From Glebionis coronaria (taxonomy: Eukaryota > Streptophyta > Magnoliopsida > Asterales > Asteraceae), in the NCBI GenBank assembly GCA_025667525.1, contig CM046881.1, positions 496,641,627 through 496,705,626 on the forward strand: a stretch of 64,000 nt of DNA, in the 5' to 3' direction. Below the pieces are notes generated by a model that saw only the letters and a list, made by a program, of their open reading frames with translations, ran no database searches and was not told the DNA's origin. Every line of letters starts with the position of its first letter. The first letter of the stretch is position 1. A program made the translations under genes and the position numbers. This document shows, one piece after another, positions 20,598-32,295 of this stretch.

Positions 20598-20782
20598 TGA
20601 TTTGATTTGAATATATTTATTACGCAAGTTTGTGACAAGGTAATGACGAGTTATAAGTTTCGTCACTAAGTTTTACTTAGTCACGAAATATTGGTGATGA
20701 TAATTTATCTCGTAACTAATAGTGACGAAAATAAAAGTCGTCAAAAAATTGTTTGTCACTAAATCCACTTTTTCTTGTAGTG
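20598..20782. mobile_element. CACTA-like transposon, right terminal part
   Basis: Ends in CACTTTTTCTTGTAGTG (20766-20782), whose reverse complement CACTACAAGAAAAAGTG is a classic plant CACTA terminal inverted repeat. Sub-terminal GTCACTAA/TAGTGACGA words repeat between 20640 and 20765. The sequence right of 20782 is Copia element D coding sequence, so the transposon is inserted in D. The first 15 bases of the terminus are identical to those at 37588. Confidence 0.75.
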
Positions 20783-21739
20783 GCCATTTGTGTTTGTGTG
20801 AACATGAGTAGTAGTTGGGGCGGTTGTATCTGGACTAGAAGGACCGGTATTTGTAGCATTATCTGAGGTTGGCGATGATCGTATGAGTTGAGAAATGATA
20901 TTAGGTGAGTCGTCCAAAAAATCATATGACGGGCTCGAAGTAGGTGTCATGGAGCCAAATGGAAAAACTGTTTCATCAAATGTAACATGTCAGGAAATTA
21001 TGATTGTATTTGTATAAAGGTCAAGGCACCGATACCCACGGTGATTATCAGCATGCCCTAAAAGTATTGAAGGTGTAGCATGGGCTGCAAGTTTGTTATT
21101 TGTATCTAGGTGAGGGTAGCAAAGACACCCAAAAGTGCGTAAAATACTATAGTTGGGTGTGGTTCCAAACAGGCGGGTAAAGGGTATTTCATTTTCAATG
21201 GCACGCGAAGGTAAAATATGTAATAAGTAAATGGCCATATTAAGTGCTTCAACCCAGTAATTTGGAGGTAAATGAGCTTGAAAAAGTAATGTGCGTATAA
21301 GGTTATTTATGGTTCGGATCATTCTTTCAGACTTACCATTTTGTTGTGAGGTGCGAGGACAGGAAAACCAAAATTGAATTCCATTATCGGCAAATAACTT
21401 ATGAAAGGTATAGTTATCAAATTCACCATCATGATCACACTGAAAAGACTTTATTTCACACTTAAATTGAGTCCGAATGAAGTTACGAAACAACATAAAT
21501 TTGGACAGAACATCGAATTTATTAACTAACGGATAAGCCCAAACATATTGCGTATAATGATCCAAAAATAAAACATAGTACTTGAAACCAGAAAGGCTCG
21601 GAATTGGATATGTCCATATATCCGAGTGAACAATGTCAAAGCAAGACTTGACCAACGTTTTAGAACTAGAAAATGGAAGCCTCGCGTGTTTGCCAAGCTG
21701 ACAAGCATGAAAAAGAACGAGGGGTTTCTCTTTAGTGCA
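20783..21739 (-). pseudogene. Copia element D integrase, left half of split polyprotein
   Basis: Reading leftward from the element E junction at 21739, the frame runs through the integrase core. IVHSDIWTYP holds the first catalytic Asp, FQCDHDGEFDN the second, and TSQQNGKSERMIRTINN the third (Glu). A typical FGCLCYPHLD segment and a GYRCLDLYTNTIIIS end follow. Integrase inserts the cDNA into the genome. A TGA (about 20990-20992) breaks the frame where related proteins have Arg, consistent with CGA to TGA. Coding then continues (HVTFDETVFPFGSM, then a Ser/Thr/Pro linker) until the CACTA end at 20782. RT and RNase H of D are not in the window. The upstream half is at 32880-33796. Confidence 0.85.
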
Positions 21740-22323
21740 TGTTGATACAAAAGTTGGGTGATCCTTGCTAGACCCGAATTAGGCTTAATTCGGGTTGGCT
21801 GGACTCCGGCTCTTGCACCAAGTGAATCGTATGGTTGGGATCCTGCACACTAAATAACACGCGTTAGGCTTACCGTGGGAATGTTTCCCACGATTAGACT
21901 CTGGCGTGAGAGTAAGTAGTCGGTTAGGGTTATAGGAATCGGATGAGAGTTTGAGAGTGTGTAGAATGTAATACCTTTGTGGAACCCTTGGGGGTTCCTT
22001 ATATAGGCAGTGAAACCCTAATGGGCTGTCACTGATGCTTCGGCCCCAAGGCAAGGATAATGATCAGATTTAGATTGATTGTTATCTTCTAATTATGGTG
22101 AGTGAATATCCTCTCCTTTGGGATAAATCCTAATCATAGTAGGAGTATGATTCTGTCTAACCCTGCACAGGTCATGTCGGGCCGTGGGCCGCACACGTGT
22201 GTGTGGTTACTGTTCATCCAAGCCCATAAGCTCAAATATTATTCCCACCCATCTGTGATAGGCCGGATACGGGTAGTACCCGTGGGCCAGGTTCATGACC
22301 CGGCTGGGGACTATACGTCATCA
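21740..22323 (-). repeat. 3' LTR of element E
   Basis: 584 bp from TGTTGATACAAAAG to ACGTCATCA (plus orientation). On the minus strand a TATA box (CTATATAAGG) lies near 21996-22006. It is the partner of 32296-32879. Confidence 0.93.
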
Positions 22324-22337
22324 TGTCCCCCCAGTCT
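22324..22337 (-). other. Polypurine tract of element E
   Basis: On the minus strand AGACTGGGGGGACA immediately precedes the LTR start TGATGACG. Confidence 0.8.
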
Positions 22338-22910
22338 AGTTGTTACAGCCGTAGGCGTAACCTCTAGACTATCAAAAAGCTCCCTGGACGTACCAAGAAA
22401 AGATCTTTTGAGGGAATGATAATTATCAAAAATTTGTTTTGGCCGCGCACGTGGCTGCCTGACTTTCGGAATTTATTCCAATGGTACCCCAGCCGTGCAT
22501 GACGACCGAGACGAATTAAATGTAGCATTGAATTTGGTCTTACGTAAGACCGCATATCCTGACATAATTGACTGTTCACCTGCCACTTGACTGACAAAGT
22601 GCAAACAGTCAGAACCTCGAGTGGCGTAAACTACTGAGTCGGAAGTAACCCGTGGGTCCCACCTGACTTTTCACTTGCCACTTACACCCTAGCCACACGA
22701 TTAAGGATAGTGGAAAACACGTGTCATGCATCCAACAGACCATGACTCACAAGGCAACCCTATAAATAAGCTACCCCTACGGCTGTGTGTAACACACTGT
22801 CTTTTCCTCCATTTCTGCCACTAAAGCTTTTCTCCTTAGCACCACTTTCTCACGCACGGATCCCTTCCTTCGCAGGTTAGAATACCACGTCCTTAACTTT
22901 TTATTTAGTA
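22338..22910 (+). promoter_or_regulatory. Promoter region and 5' UTR of the antisense gene, TATA at 22760
   Basis: No coding sequence. CTATAAATAAG at 22760-22770 is a good TATA box on the plus strand, about 150 bases before the first ATG at 22911. The CT-rich stretch CTTTTCCTCCATTTCTGCC downstream (22801) looks like a plant 5' UTR. This would drive the plus-strand gene independently of the LTR. Confidence 0.65.
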
Positions 22911-25859
22911 ATGGCCCAAGAAACAACCCCTTCATTGGATCCGTGCTCAATGTAATGACCCAGGAGCAATTAGATCACTTTTTCACCAATTACTTCATCC
23001 CCACCAATCTACACCTTTCTCCCCCTAGTGCAGGAGACCTCATAACTGAGGCTCCACAGAGAAAGATTGACTTATATACTCGTCTTTTTTATGCGGCCAA
23101 CTACCGCATTCCTTTCACTCGTTTCCTCATAGATCTCTTAGGATATTATGATGTACATATTAGCCAGCTTCACTGTATAGGCGCATGTAAGGTTAGTCAG
23201 TTTGAAATCCTTTGTCGCGCTAGAAGAATCCCACCAACCGTAGAGCTTTTCCGGCTATTTTACACTCCTAGTTTAGTAAATGGTTGGTTATCCTTTAAGA
23301 AACGATCTCCCAATAGCCCCCTGTCCCATAATAAGCCCATGGACTCCTTGAAAAACTGGTACGACCATTACTTTTTCATTGACTCGATAGTGTGGCCGGC
23401 CGATTATGTCTTCAAACATAGATTACCTCATGACCCTCCTCCGCACGCCAGTACATACAATCCCCAACATTCCCAAGAAATAGATAGGAATAGAACAGGG
23501 TTCCATAAAAACCTTCCCGAATCATTCCTCTGTTTACTAGGGATAAGCCGTAATTATTTTGGCTCGTCCAACAGATATCCTGTGTTTTGAAGGAGGCATT
23601 GTGAAGGTAGGTTTAGCATCCGTACATCAAAGACACATACATTTATCTGTTAATGCCTAACATACTTTGTTTATGTTGACAGAAATGAACTTCTTTGGAA
23701 TCCTTCGCCAAGGTGATCCAAAGCTTATACCAGAGGGATCCCGCCCCAGACGCAAGAACGAGCTACCCCTCCTCGAGCATACCCAAAACGTGACGGTTGC
23801 CCTAGAGGCCGTGTCGGACCCTCACTCAGACGAAGAGGAAACAACGCTCTTGAGAACCCCCGTGGATTTTGACAACGAGGATGGTGATAACATGATGCTT
23901 GAAGATGAAGTCGGGCCCTCCTCGCCGTCTAAGACTGCTACCCCCACATACGGGGAAGAGCAAGGAGACAATATTGAGAGGACCACCTCCAGTCTTCACC
24001 AAATGTTGGGCAATGACGAGGAGGAGATGCAACAAGTCAATGAAGACGAAGCAGAAAAAGAACCTGAAGAGGAAGCTGAAGAAGAACCCCAGCCCGCCCC
24101 TAAGCGTACCCGCAGGAAAAACAAGCAGGTGAGAAGAGTTGCCCAGGCTGAGGTTGGTGAACACAATGCCCCACCCAAAAAACTGCGCGAGGACCACCCC
24201 CTCTATCAATCTGTTAGGAGCACCACCCAGGCCTCCGAAATGGTGCGGGCCACAGCTGTTGACCCAGTCACTCAAGTCCCCCCGACTACATCAGAACTAG
24301 CAGGGAATAACATGTAAGCCTATCTCTTTTAAAAATAAAAATCCATGATCTAAGTAAGAACCACGGTTTTCCTTCAACAACACTCGATATTTATTCCAAA
24401 TGTGTGCTTGAAGAGATGAACAAGCTGGTGTCGCGCCTCCCCCAAATGCCCGCAAAGAGAAGGGGAAAGAGAAGGAGGTGGAAAGGGAACCTGCGCTGCA
24501 TACAGCCGCAACCAGATCCGGCCCTGCCTTTGGAAAAGGTACCCCAATGGCTTCCCAAGATATCCCGATGTCCGGCCCTCATCAGCAGTTCAACCCTAAT
24601 TGGAAGATCACCACTACGTCACAGATGAGAGAGGCCGAGGAATGTCGTGATTACCTACAACTGCATCCCCCTGGCTTGGTACGAGACATGAACGTTCTAA
24701 GTCATGCGGATCTGGTGGATGAATACAATGGCGCCTTGGTTCATCAGATGGCCATGGGCACCTCGATGGGAGTAAGATTTGAAGCTTCTTTAGAGCATGT
24801 GGAGTCACTAAAGAGGAAGGTTGGCCAGAGAGAGAGGATGATTGAAGACAATGAAGCCCAAATTTCCGCCCTCCAGTCCCAGCTTGCTACCGCCGAGGCG
24901 ACTGTTAATGAACAATCGGCCCGCGCCAATGCTCATGACCAACATGTAGCCGAGCTTGAGACAAAACATGAGGCTGCAACAACTAAGGTATGTATCCGCG
25001 CCGCATCACTCCTATGCCATAATAACCACCATTCTAATAAGTAATGTATCTCATACAGGTGACCGCGGCAGAAGCGTCAGCTAAGTCCTCCTCCAACCAA
25101 GTGTCCATGCTTACCAAGAAGCTTGAGGATGCCCATGCGATGATCCAGGGCGGGGAAAAAGTAAAAGAGGAGCTTGCTCATGAGAGGGCCACGACCGAAC
25201 AACTGAGGGAGGCGTCCGCCCAAAAAGATGTGCTAGTAAATGCCCTTATCACCGAACGTGACGACGTGCTATGCCCCCAACTACTAGCAGCCATTGTCGG
25301 CCGTAGGTGGATGGTGGGTCACGGGGTACGTCTAGCCGTTACCAAGGTGTTGGAGGCCCCCGAATTTGTTCAGCAGTTTGCCAACCTTGTGTCAGATGGC
25401 ATTGACCACGGTCGCCATGAAGGAATGGTCATGGCCGCAGAGCTAATCAGGAAGAAGCAAAACTTCACAAAGCATGCCTTCTTCAACACCGGAGCTGCTA
25501 ACAAGATGACTGCTTCCATGGCCGCAATGCGAGATCTCCACTGCCCATTCTTGGCCGAGATGGAAGCCACAAAAGATGCATCGAACATGGAGGTTATGGA
25601 AAAACTAAGTCTTGGTGCATTTTCTCAAGATGAGGGACATTCCCGGGCTTCCTTCACTCCCTCGCCCAGCCACCTTACCCTTCCTATTTATAAGGATCTG
25701 ACCAGAATCGTAGTTGATGAGCAACCATTAAGCGAGGTGCTGGAGAGGAATGCGGCTCAAGCTTTGGAGCGGAAGGAACGCAGTGAGATGTTGCCTTGTC
25801 TGGCTAAAGAACAATGGGAGATAGGTAGGTTTCTCCCCCCCCCCCCCCCCCCCATGTAG
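22911..25859 (+). pseudogene. Spliced antisense gene (aORF) of element E, gypsy-type 'Transposase_28' family
   Basis: Four likely exons: 22911-23606, 23683-24313, about 24411-24987, 25059-25859. Introns are 23607-23682 (AAG/GTAGGT...TTGACAG), about 24314-24410, and 24988-25058 (AAG/GTATGT...CATACAG). Exon 1 has the domain Pfam calls 'putative gypsy type transposon' (PF04195): IPFTRFLIDLLGYYDVHISQ, FFIDSIVWPADY and FLCLLGISRNYFG. Exon 2 is strongly acidic and then basic (KRTRRKNKQ), resembling a nuclear protein. Exons 3 and 4 form a coiled coil and a helical C-terminus. Despite the Pfam name no transposase activity is known, and its role in the element is unresolved. Breaks: ATG 22911 is out of frame with the downstream domain (shift near 22940), and a TGA at 23588 follows a T run. 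A run of 19 C residues disturbs the last codons. Confidence 0.75.
25835..25853 (+). repeat. Homopolymer of 19 C
   Basis: An uninterrupted C run inside the last exon of the antisense gene. It encodes prolines and sits just before the apparent stop, so its length decides the C-terminus. Sequencing error is possible. Confidence 0.85.
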
Positions 25860-26583
25860 GGTGCCCTTAATTTGTTATCTATTTGGACAGTTTGGTTTGT
25901 AACCTAAACATTCGTCTGTGGATGTCCACGGCGCTTTATGATTGTAAACATTTATCATGCTATGTATAAGTCCGTGGTATGCACGGCAATTTTGATGATT
26001 TGGAAACTTGTTTATATTCTTTTCCAGATGTATCTGTGTCGCATGACATGTCACGTCTTACCCAGAATAAAAGAAAGTCTATACTTTACTAGACGTGCGG
26101 CGTGCGTCTTTACCATGCAAAGCACTACGTGAGCGCGGCATATGGAAACTTATCACAACGTCTCGTGAATAAGGTGTCTAGTAAGGATACATGATCCGCG
26201 CCACTGGGGTAGCATCCCTCTGATGTGACAAGTTGAATTATTAGGTTCACTTAATCCTCTTACCCCACCTGGAGGCGCATTGTACATCTACGGTATTGAA
26301 TGAATGCATATGAATAAGACATGGCACATTATAATAATAACAATTAAATCCATATGACTATAACGGAATCTAAAGGATACAAAACAATTTTGCACAAAAC
26401 AAGTCGTGGAGCTAGCTAGGAACCACGGCATATTATTATAACGTTTACATTTTTTGTTTTAACAAGAATGGGAAATCCTAAAAAAAAGAACCTAGAAAAA
26501 AACATAAGAAACAAAACAGAGGGAGCACATGGATCTTCATTAAAGCCAGATATAACGAAGTATCCATGCGGAAGCCGTAGCTT
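25860..26583. other. Non-coding interval between antisense gene and integrase
   Basis: No gene seen on either strand. It would contain the 3' UTRs of both the antisense gene (plus) and gag-pol (minus), which converge here. GAATAAAAG at about 26065 could serve as a plus-strand polyadenylation signal. Confidence 0.5.
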
Positions 26584-27813
26584 TCAAAGATAGCACCTTT
26601 TGAGATTGGAGATGTTCCATGTGCGTTCCAGATCGCCGCCATCCATGTCACGTAACTTGTACGCGCCCCGTCCTAAGGCTTTCGTGACCTCATACGGTCC
26701 TTCCCACTTAGGACCCAGCTTTCCTGTATTCTCCGCTCGACTTGCTTCGTTAGCACGATAGACATAATCTCTCGGTCGAAAAGAAACACCTTTAACCTTG
26801 GCGTCATAATAAGCCTTCATTTTAGCCTTGGACTTGGCCTCATTAATAGCCGCTATCTCCCTTTTTTCCGCCAACAAATCCAGATTGATCCGGAGTTGCT
26901 CGTCGTTCGTGACGACATTAACCTCCGCCGTGCGGATGGTAGGCATTCCTATTTCTGCTGGTATAACAGCTTCAGTGCCGTAGGCCAATGCGAATGGAGT
27001 GTCCCCGTTGGCTGTTTTGATCATAGTCCTATGCGCCCATAGAACATGTGGTAGTTCGTCCACCCATTTGGCACTTCGTTCCTCCAAGTGTGCCTTGATG
27101 CCATTCCCCAAGCTTCTATTTGCTCGTTCCACAAGACCATTTGTCTGTGGGTGCTTAACATACGTGAAGCACCGTTTGATATTCAATGCTGCGCACCAGT
27201 CCTTGAATGGATTATCCGCGAACTACTTCCCGTTGTCCGAGATGATTTCTCCTGGTAAGCTAAAACGGCACACGATGTTCTCCCAAATAAACTTTTTAAC
27301 TTGTTTGCCTATGATGGATTTGACTGCCTTGGCCTCTATTCAACGTGTAAAGTATTCCATTGCGACAATCAAGAACTTAACTCCCCCCACAGCTACGGGA
27401 AACGGTCCTGCAATGTCGATCCCCCACTTATAGAATGACCATGGGGATGTAATAGGTGTAAGCTCCTGCTACGGATGTCTTGGTACTGGCTTGTGCACTT
27501 GGCAATCACTGCATTTGCGAATCATGTCGCGTGCATCCCTATGCATAGTAGGCCAATAATATACTGTGCGTAGAGCTCGGGCCACTACGGATCGGGGGCC
27601 CGCGTGCATGCCGCATAACCCTTCGTGTATCTCACTGATCACATAAGTAGCCTGGCGCGGCCCAACACACCGCAACCATGGCTGCAAGAAAGAGCGCTTG
27701 TAAAGAATACCTTCTCGAAGCTCGAAGTGCTGCGACTTCCTTCGAATGCGCCACGCCGCTTTTTCCTCGTCCGGAAGGGTTTCATTAGTCAAATAGTTGA
27801 CGATCGGGGTCAT
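26584..27813 (-). pseudogene. Element E integrase
   Basis: 27469-27813 encodes the H2C2 zinc domain: HEGLCGMHAG supplies the histidines and CSDCQVHKP the cysteines. 26584-27186 is the end of the catalytic core (YVKHPQTNGLVERANRSL with the catalytic Glu) and the C-terminal domain ending in ERTWNISNLKRCYL. The middle (27187-27468) carries the second Asp motif (SDNGK) but is broken: TAG at 27223-27225 where relatives have Gln, a TGA in the following stretch, and TAG at 27469-27471. Integrase joins the element cDNA to the chromosome. The frame is otherwise continuous with RNase H upstream. Confidence 0.86.
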
Positions 27814-27882
27814 CCATGTAGGTCCGTCCTCCTCAACTATAGCAGCGACCTCCCCTTCTGTTATGGACTTTTCCTTGAGTAT

Positions 27883-29037
27883 TTACACCAAGACTTGCTT
27901 GGATAAGTGGGCGAAACTTGTAGACGCGATCTTGCTAAGAGTGTCCGCCTTCTTATTTTCACCTCTCGGTGCCTGCTTGATTTTTACCTTGCTGAAAGCC
28001 GCAATGAGTGATTTGACTTTTTCCAAGTATCGAACCATGTTATCCTCCTTAGCTATGTATCCTCCCAGAATGTGGTTCGTGACAAGCCGTGAGTCCACGT
28101 AGGCCTCAAAGTTGCGGACTCCCATTAAAGCGGCGATTTTTAAACCCGCAATCAACGCTTCATATTCTGCCTCATTGTTGGTGGCTGTGAACTCAAAGCG
28201 AAGGGCGTACGTAAACTCCATTCCATCCGGATTCGTAAGGATGAGACCAGCTCCTGACCCATCCGTACACGAAGATTCGTCCGTAAATAACACCTATGGT
28301 TCTGCTGGAGTTTCGTCTTGTTGTACGATTGGTCCCTCTTCATCCGGCTTCTCTATCAAGAAATCCGCCAAGATTTGGCCTTTAACAGCCGTCCTTGGTC
28401 TATAAGATATGTTGTGTTCTCCCAATAGAATGCTCCACTTTTGTAGCCTACCTGCCACATCTGGTCTAGAGATGACTTGTTTTATTGGTTGATCAGTAAT
28501 GACTACAATTGGGTGCGCCTGAAAGTATCGGCGCAACCGTTTTGTAGCAAACACTAATGCCAAAACCAATTTTTCCATAGAGGAGTAATTTAACTCCGGC
28601 CCTTGCAGTGTTCTACTTATGAAGTAGACCGGAGTTTGGATTGTGTCCCTATCCGTCATAAGTACCGCACTTATTGCTCCATGTGTGGCTGATAGGTACA
28701 TAATGAGCTCCTCCTTTGGCCGCGGAGCTACTAGCATGAGGAGAGATGCGAAGTGTTGCTTAAGTTGACCAAAGGCTTCCTCGGCTTCTTTTGTCCACCG
28801 AAAGTCTCCCTTCTTAATGCACTTCTTGAGTTTTTGAATAGGGGGAGTGACTTTTCTGCGGACTTTGATAGGAACCTGTTTAGCCCGACCAGCTTCCCAT
28901 TTAAGGACTGCACCTCTTTCCGTGTCTGAGGGGATGGTAGTTGTATTACTGCGTCCGTCTTTTCCGGGCAAGGCTTGATGCCATTTGGATCGATCATATA
29001 TCCCAGGAACATTCCTTCTGTTGCCCCGAACGTGCAT
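27883..29037 (-). pseudogene. Element E RNase H and connection domains
   Basis: 28294-29037 holds the end of the RT and the first RNase H-like domain (LSATHGAISAVLM, GPELNYSSMEKLVLALVFA). 27883-28293 holds the second RNase H domain (LFTDESSCTDGSGAGLIL, TNNEAEYEALIAGL, DSRLV), a dual arrangement typical of Tat elements. TAG at 28294-28296, in place of a conserved Trp, separates the two; otherwise they share one frame. RNase H removes the RNA strand during reverse transcription. Confidence 0.86.
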
Positions 29038-29860
29038 TTCTGTGGATTTAGCTTCATATTAATCCTCCTCAATGTGTCAAACGTCTCTTGGACGTCTCGG
29101 AGGAGTGCATCCTCCGTATGACTTTTGATGACTAAATCATCAACATAGACCTCCAGGTTGCGGCCTATCTGCTAGTCGAAGGATTTGTCAACAAGCTGTT
29201 GGTATGTTGCCCCAGCGTTCTTCAACCCGAACGGTATTTTTGTATAACAGTATACGCCCTGACTAGTATGAAACGCCGTTTTCTCTGCGTCCTCTTCCGC
29301 CATCTGGATCTGGTGGTATCCTTTATATGCGTCTAAGAAGCACTTAAAGGATATCCATATAGGGATTCCACCTTCTAGTCAATCTCCGGTAACTAACAAT
29401 CCTGTGGACAGGCTTTGTTCAGATCCGTGAAATCCACGCATATGCTCTAGCTTCCGTCATGCTTTTTGACCATGACTGGGTTGGATAACCACTCGTGGTA
29501 GTATACCTCGCGCATGATACCTGCGTCCACTAGTTTCCGTACCTCATCCAATATCACTTGGTTGCGTTCAGGTGCCTGACCGCGCTTCTTTTGCTTGACG
29601 GGTGGGTATCCCTGGCGGATCTGGAGCTTATGTTCTGCTATTGCGCGCGGTACGCCCGTCATATGCTTGGTCTCCCATGCGAATACATCTAAATTTGCCT
29701 TCAAGAGAGAGCACATGGCCCTCTTGCCGTTATCTGAGAGTGTTCCCCCTATGGACACCTCTTGTTCCGGGTAATCAGGATGGATTGCCACCTTCCAATT
29801 AGGAGGTGGTGATCCGTCCTTGGGGGAACAGGTGGAACCGGTGTTGTCACGGCATGACAC
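29038..29860 (-). pseudogene. Element E reverse transcriptase, multiply broken
   Basis: 29447-29860 encodes the RT N-terminus (ILDEVRKLVDAGIMREV, SNPVMVKKHDGS). Further on the same strand can be read CVDFTDLNKACP, FHTSQGVYCYTKIPFGLKNA and the catalytic YVDDLVIKS (about 29127-29153), then GYMIDPNGIKPCPEK near 28990. The core between about 29350 and 29450 has several in-frame TAG codons and a small deletion. At least two frames are needed to follow it. This RT cannot be functional. Confidence 0.85.
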
Positions 29861-30648
29861 TCGGATGCTGGTATGATTGTGTTATAGATGGTGACAATTC
29901 CTCCTTCCACAGGGAATTTGATCATCCCGTGTGCCGTGGAAGGTACCGCCCGTATGGCACGGATACCTGGTCTGCCTATGATCCCATTGTATGGAGAGTG
30001 TGAGCGTATCACCATAAAGTTCATCCATGCCGTGGTGGAGTGCTCTTCATTCCCAATGGTTACAAGCAGACGCAGTTGCCCTATTGGCCAGATGGTGTCT
30101 CCACTAAAACCAATGAGCGGCGTCGTGGCTCGTACTAATTGGCTTCTTATTTCTGGTCGTAACTGTACAAAACAGTGTTCGTACAGTACTTCTGCTGATG
30201 ACCCTCCATCCACATACATGCGACGAACATTGTGTGTTCCAATACTTATCTCAATAGTAAGAGGCGCATCAATCACATCGCTTGCTGTGATGGAAGGGAA
30301 TGAGATTTCTCTGCCGCGTGAAAATTTTTGACTAATTTTCTGCCTCGTGCGGCGCTGTCTGGATTGGATCATATATATAGTTGAAGGTTTGTCCTTTTGG
30401 GGATCCTTCTTGTCATACTTCTTGTTGTCTTTTCCATCCTTCCAATCCTTGACCAAATGCTTGAGTTTACCTGACTTGATCAGTGACTCAATGTGCTTCT
30501 TGAGCTGGATACATTCCTCCGTACCATGGCCCTTGTCGTTATGGAATTCGCAAAAACGATTTCCTTGACGAAGGTCCAGCGGAGTCGTCATTGGGGGAGG
30601 TCTCGGGAAATTAGCCCCTTCCGTTAGCAAGATCTCCCGGTAGGACAT
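29749..30648 (-). pseudogene. Element E Gag C-terminus and aspartic protease
   Basis: The zinc-knuckle-like CEFHNDKGHGTEEC sits near residue 40. After it comes a retropepsin fold with MYVDGGSSAEVLYEHCF, in which DGG replaces the usual DTG/DSG, as is common in Tat elements. HSPYNGIIGRPGIRAIRAVPS completes the protease. The enzyme matures the polyprotein. The frame is the same as that of gag upstream, from which it is separated only by TAG at 30745-30747. It shifts frame into RT near 29800. Confidence 0.85.
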
Positions 30649-30744
30649 CTTTAGAGGGGTAAACTTATCGTCCGGCCGTCCTCCCTTGTTTTGGCTCTTG
30701 TAATCTGAGCCCCTACCATTGTTCTGGTTGTTTTGACCGCCCGA

Positions 30745-32232
30745 CTATCTCCTGGACTGGTCGTTCGATCGGTAGCTGTTTCCTTTTGAAGGATAGGTCG
30801 CGGCAACCGCGGTTTCTCCCTCTATGAAGTTTCTGACCCTTTCCATGAGGTCGTCATACCTCTCCGGACGCTTGTCATTGAGACGTCTGATTAATTCCCT
30901 GTCTGTTATGGCATGCATATAGTCGGAAATTTTGAGGAGTTTCGGCATTGTCTTTGTGCGTGTGCACTCGTCATTGAAGCTTTTAGTGAAGGCTTCCGTA
31001 GACTCCCCCGACCGTTGCTTGACGGTTGCCAATGAGACCGGGCCCCTATTATACTTCTTCCGCTGAGTATAATTATTCTTGAACGCAGTGCGTAATTCAG
31101 TGAAGCTATCAATGCTTCGCGGAGGAAGTACTTCAAACCAGTCACGAGCATTGTCGATCAAGGTTGAATTGAACATTTGGCACCATATAGGCATGGGCCA
31201 TCGCTCAATTTTCGCCTGCGTATCAAATATCTTGAGGTGATCATCCGGATCACCAGTTCCATCATAAGTCTTGACACACGCCGACATGCGACGTTTTGTG
31301 TCCTCGGAGTAATTCCGTATGCGGAGAGTAAAAGGATCTTCCCTGGGGTCTGCCCATGGGCGGGTGAGACTAGGGTCACACCACGGTTGGGAAAGATCTT
31401 CTTCTTCCATCTCTCGGTAATAGGGACCGCCATAGTACTCCTCATTGTCTGGTGGTGGTGGAGGAGTACGCCTAGGTCGGCGACGCTTGGGCGGATGGTC
31501 ATCCGAGTCCTCTCCTGATGGACCGGGAGAAGGAGGTGGTGCCCCATCTTTTGGGTGAGGGCCGCTCTTGTGAAAAGAGCCAGGTGCCTTCTTCCCGGTA
31601 TTCATCATATCCCACACGCTTGTGCGGCGATTAGTTCTGGTCAGTTTCAGATCTGGTCGTTTGGGTGAACCGTCGGACTTCTCTCCCTCTTCTCTGGACT
31701 GTATTAGTTCCTGCATGAGACGATCCCATATGCACTCGAACACATTCCTAGGTTGGGGAGTTTCCTCAAAGAGGCTCCGCTCCTAAGGTCGTTTCCTTCT
31801 CTTCCTCTGAGTTTGAGAAGAGGTGCTTGGTCCGGCATTGCCAAAGTTGAGTCTAGATTGGAGGTCCCTCCCTAGATTCAACCTTGATGCAATCTCTGGG
31901 ACGATCCTATCAAAGTTTTGCGTGAGAAATCGAGTGAGGTCTTCCTCGCTGAGTGGTTCGACCTCTACTTCTTCCTCGGTCGATGGTCTGCGCGGCTCCT
32001 TGTTAGGGGGATTGGGCGCACTCCCTGGATCAGGATTATCCAAGGTCTAAGTAGGTGGCGGGGTCATGGAGAACGTGCTTGTCACCCCCATGGACTGAAG
32101 ACCACTCCGGCTGTTTGGTCCGCCAGCTTGATGGCTAGGGGATCGATTGGGAATGAGTATCCCTTCCCCTTGGGACTTCCGATTTCCAGGATTTATGTTC
32201 CTGGGATTTTCCTGCGGATGCCCCTTCGTCAT
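30745..32232 (-). pseudogene. Element E Gag
   Basis: Three in-frame blocks, 32047-32232, 31783-32043 and 30745-31743, are separated only by TAG codons at 32047 and 31783. The N-terminus is acidic and disordered. The core, SACVKTYDGTGDPDDHLKIF through MFNSTLIDNARDWFEVLPP and LATVKQRSGESTEAF, is the Retrotrans_gag domain of plant Ty3/Gypsy elements. Gag forms the particle and binds element RNA. It begins within about 50 bases of the primer site, so the leader is very short. Confidence 0.87.
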
Positions 32233-32273
32233 TGAAAATTCAAGATGAGATTGTTGCTCTAGCTTAGTGTAAT

Positions 32274-32292
32274 GGTCCCACGGATGGCGCCA
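32274..32292 (-). other. Primer binding site of element E
   Basis: On the minus strand TGGCGCCATCCGTGGGACC starts three bases after the LTR end. TGGCGCC starts are typical of plant Gypsy primer sites; which tRNA pairs best was not tested. Confidence 0.85.
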
Positions 32293-32295
32293 ACT

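Noticed and set aside
22943..23590. Reading the PF04195 domain as an active transposase
   Set aside because: The Pfam name is historical; no catalytic triad is visible, and such ORFs belong to Tat-type LTR elements.
23826..24275. 149-codon minus-strand ORF inside the antisense gene
   Set aside because: Shadow of the acidic plus-strand exon (Glu/Asp codons read backward as Phe/Leu/Ser).
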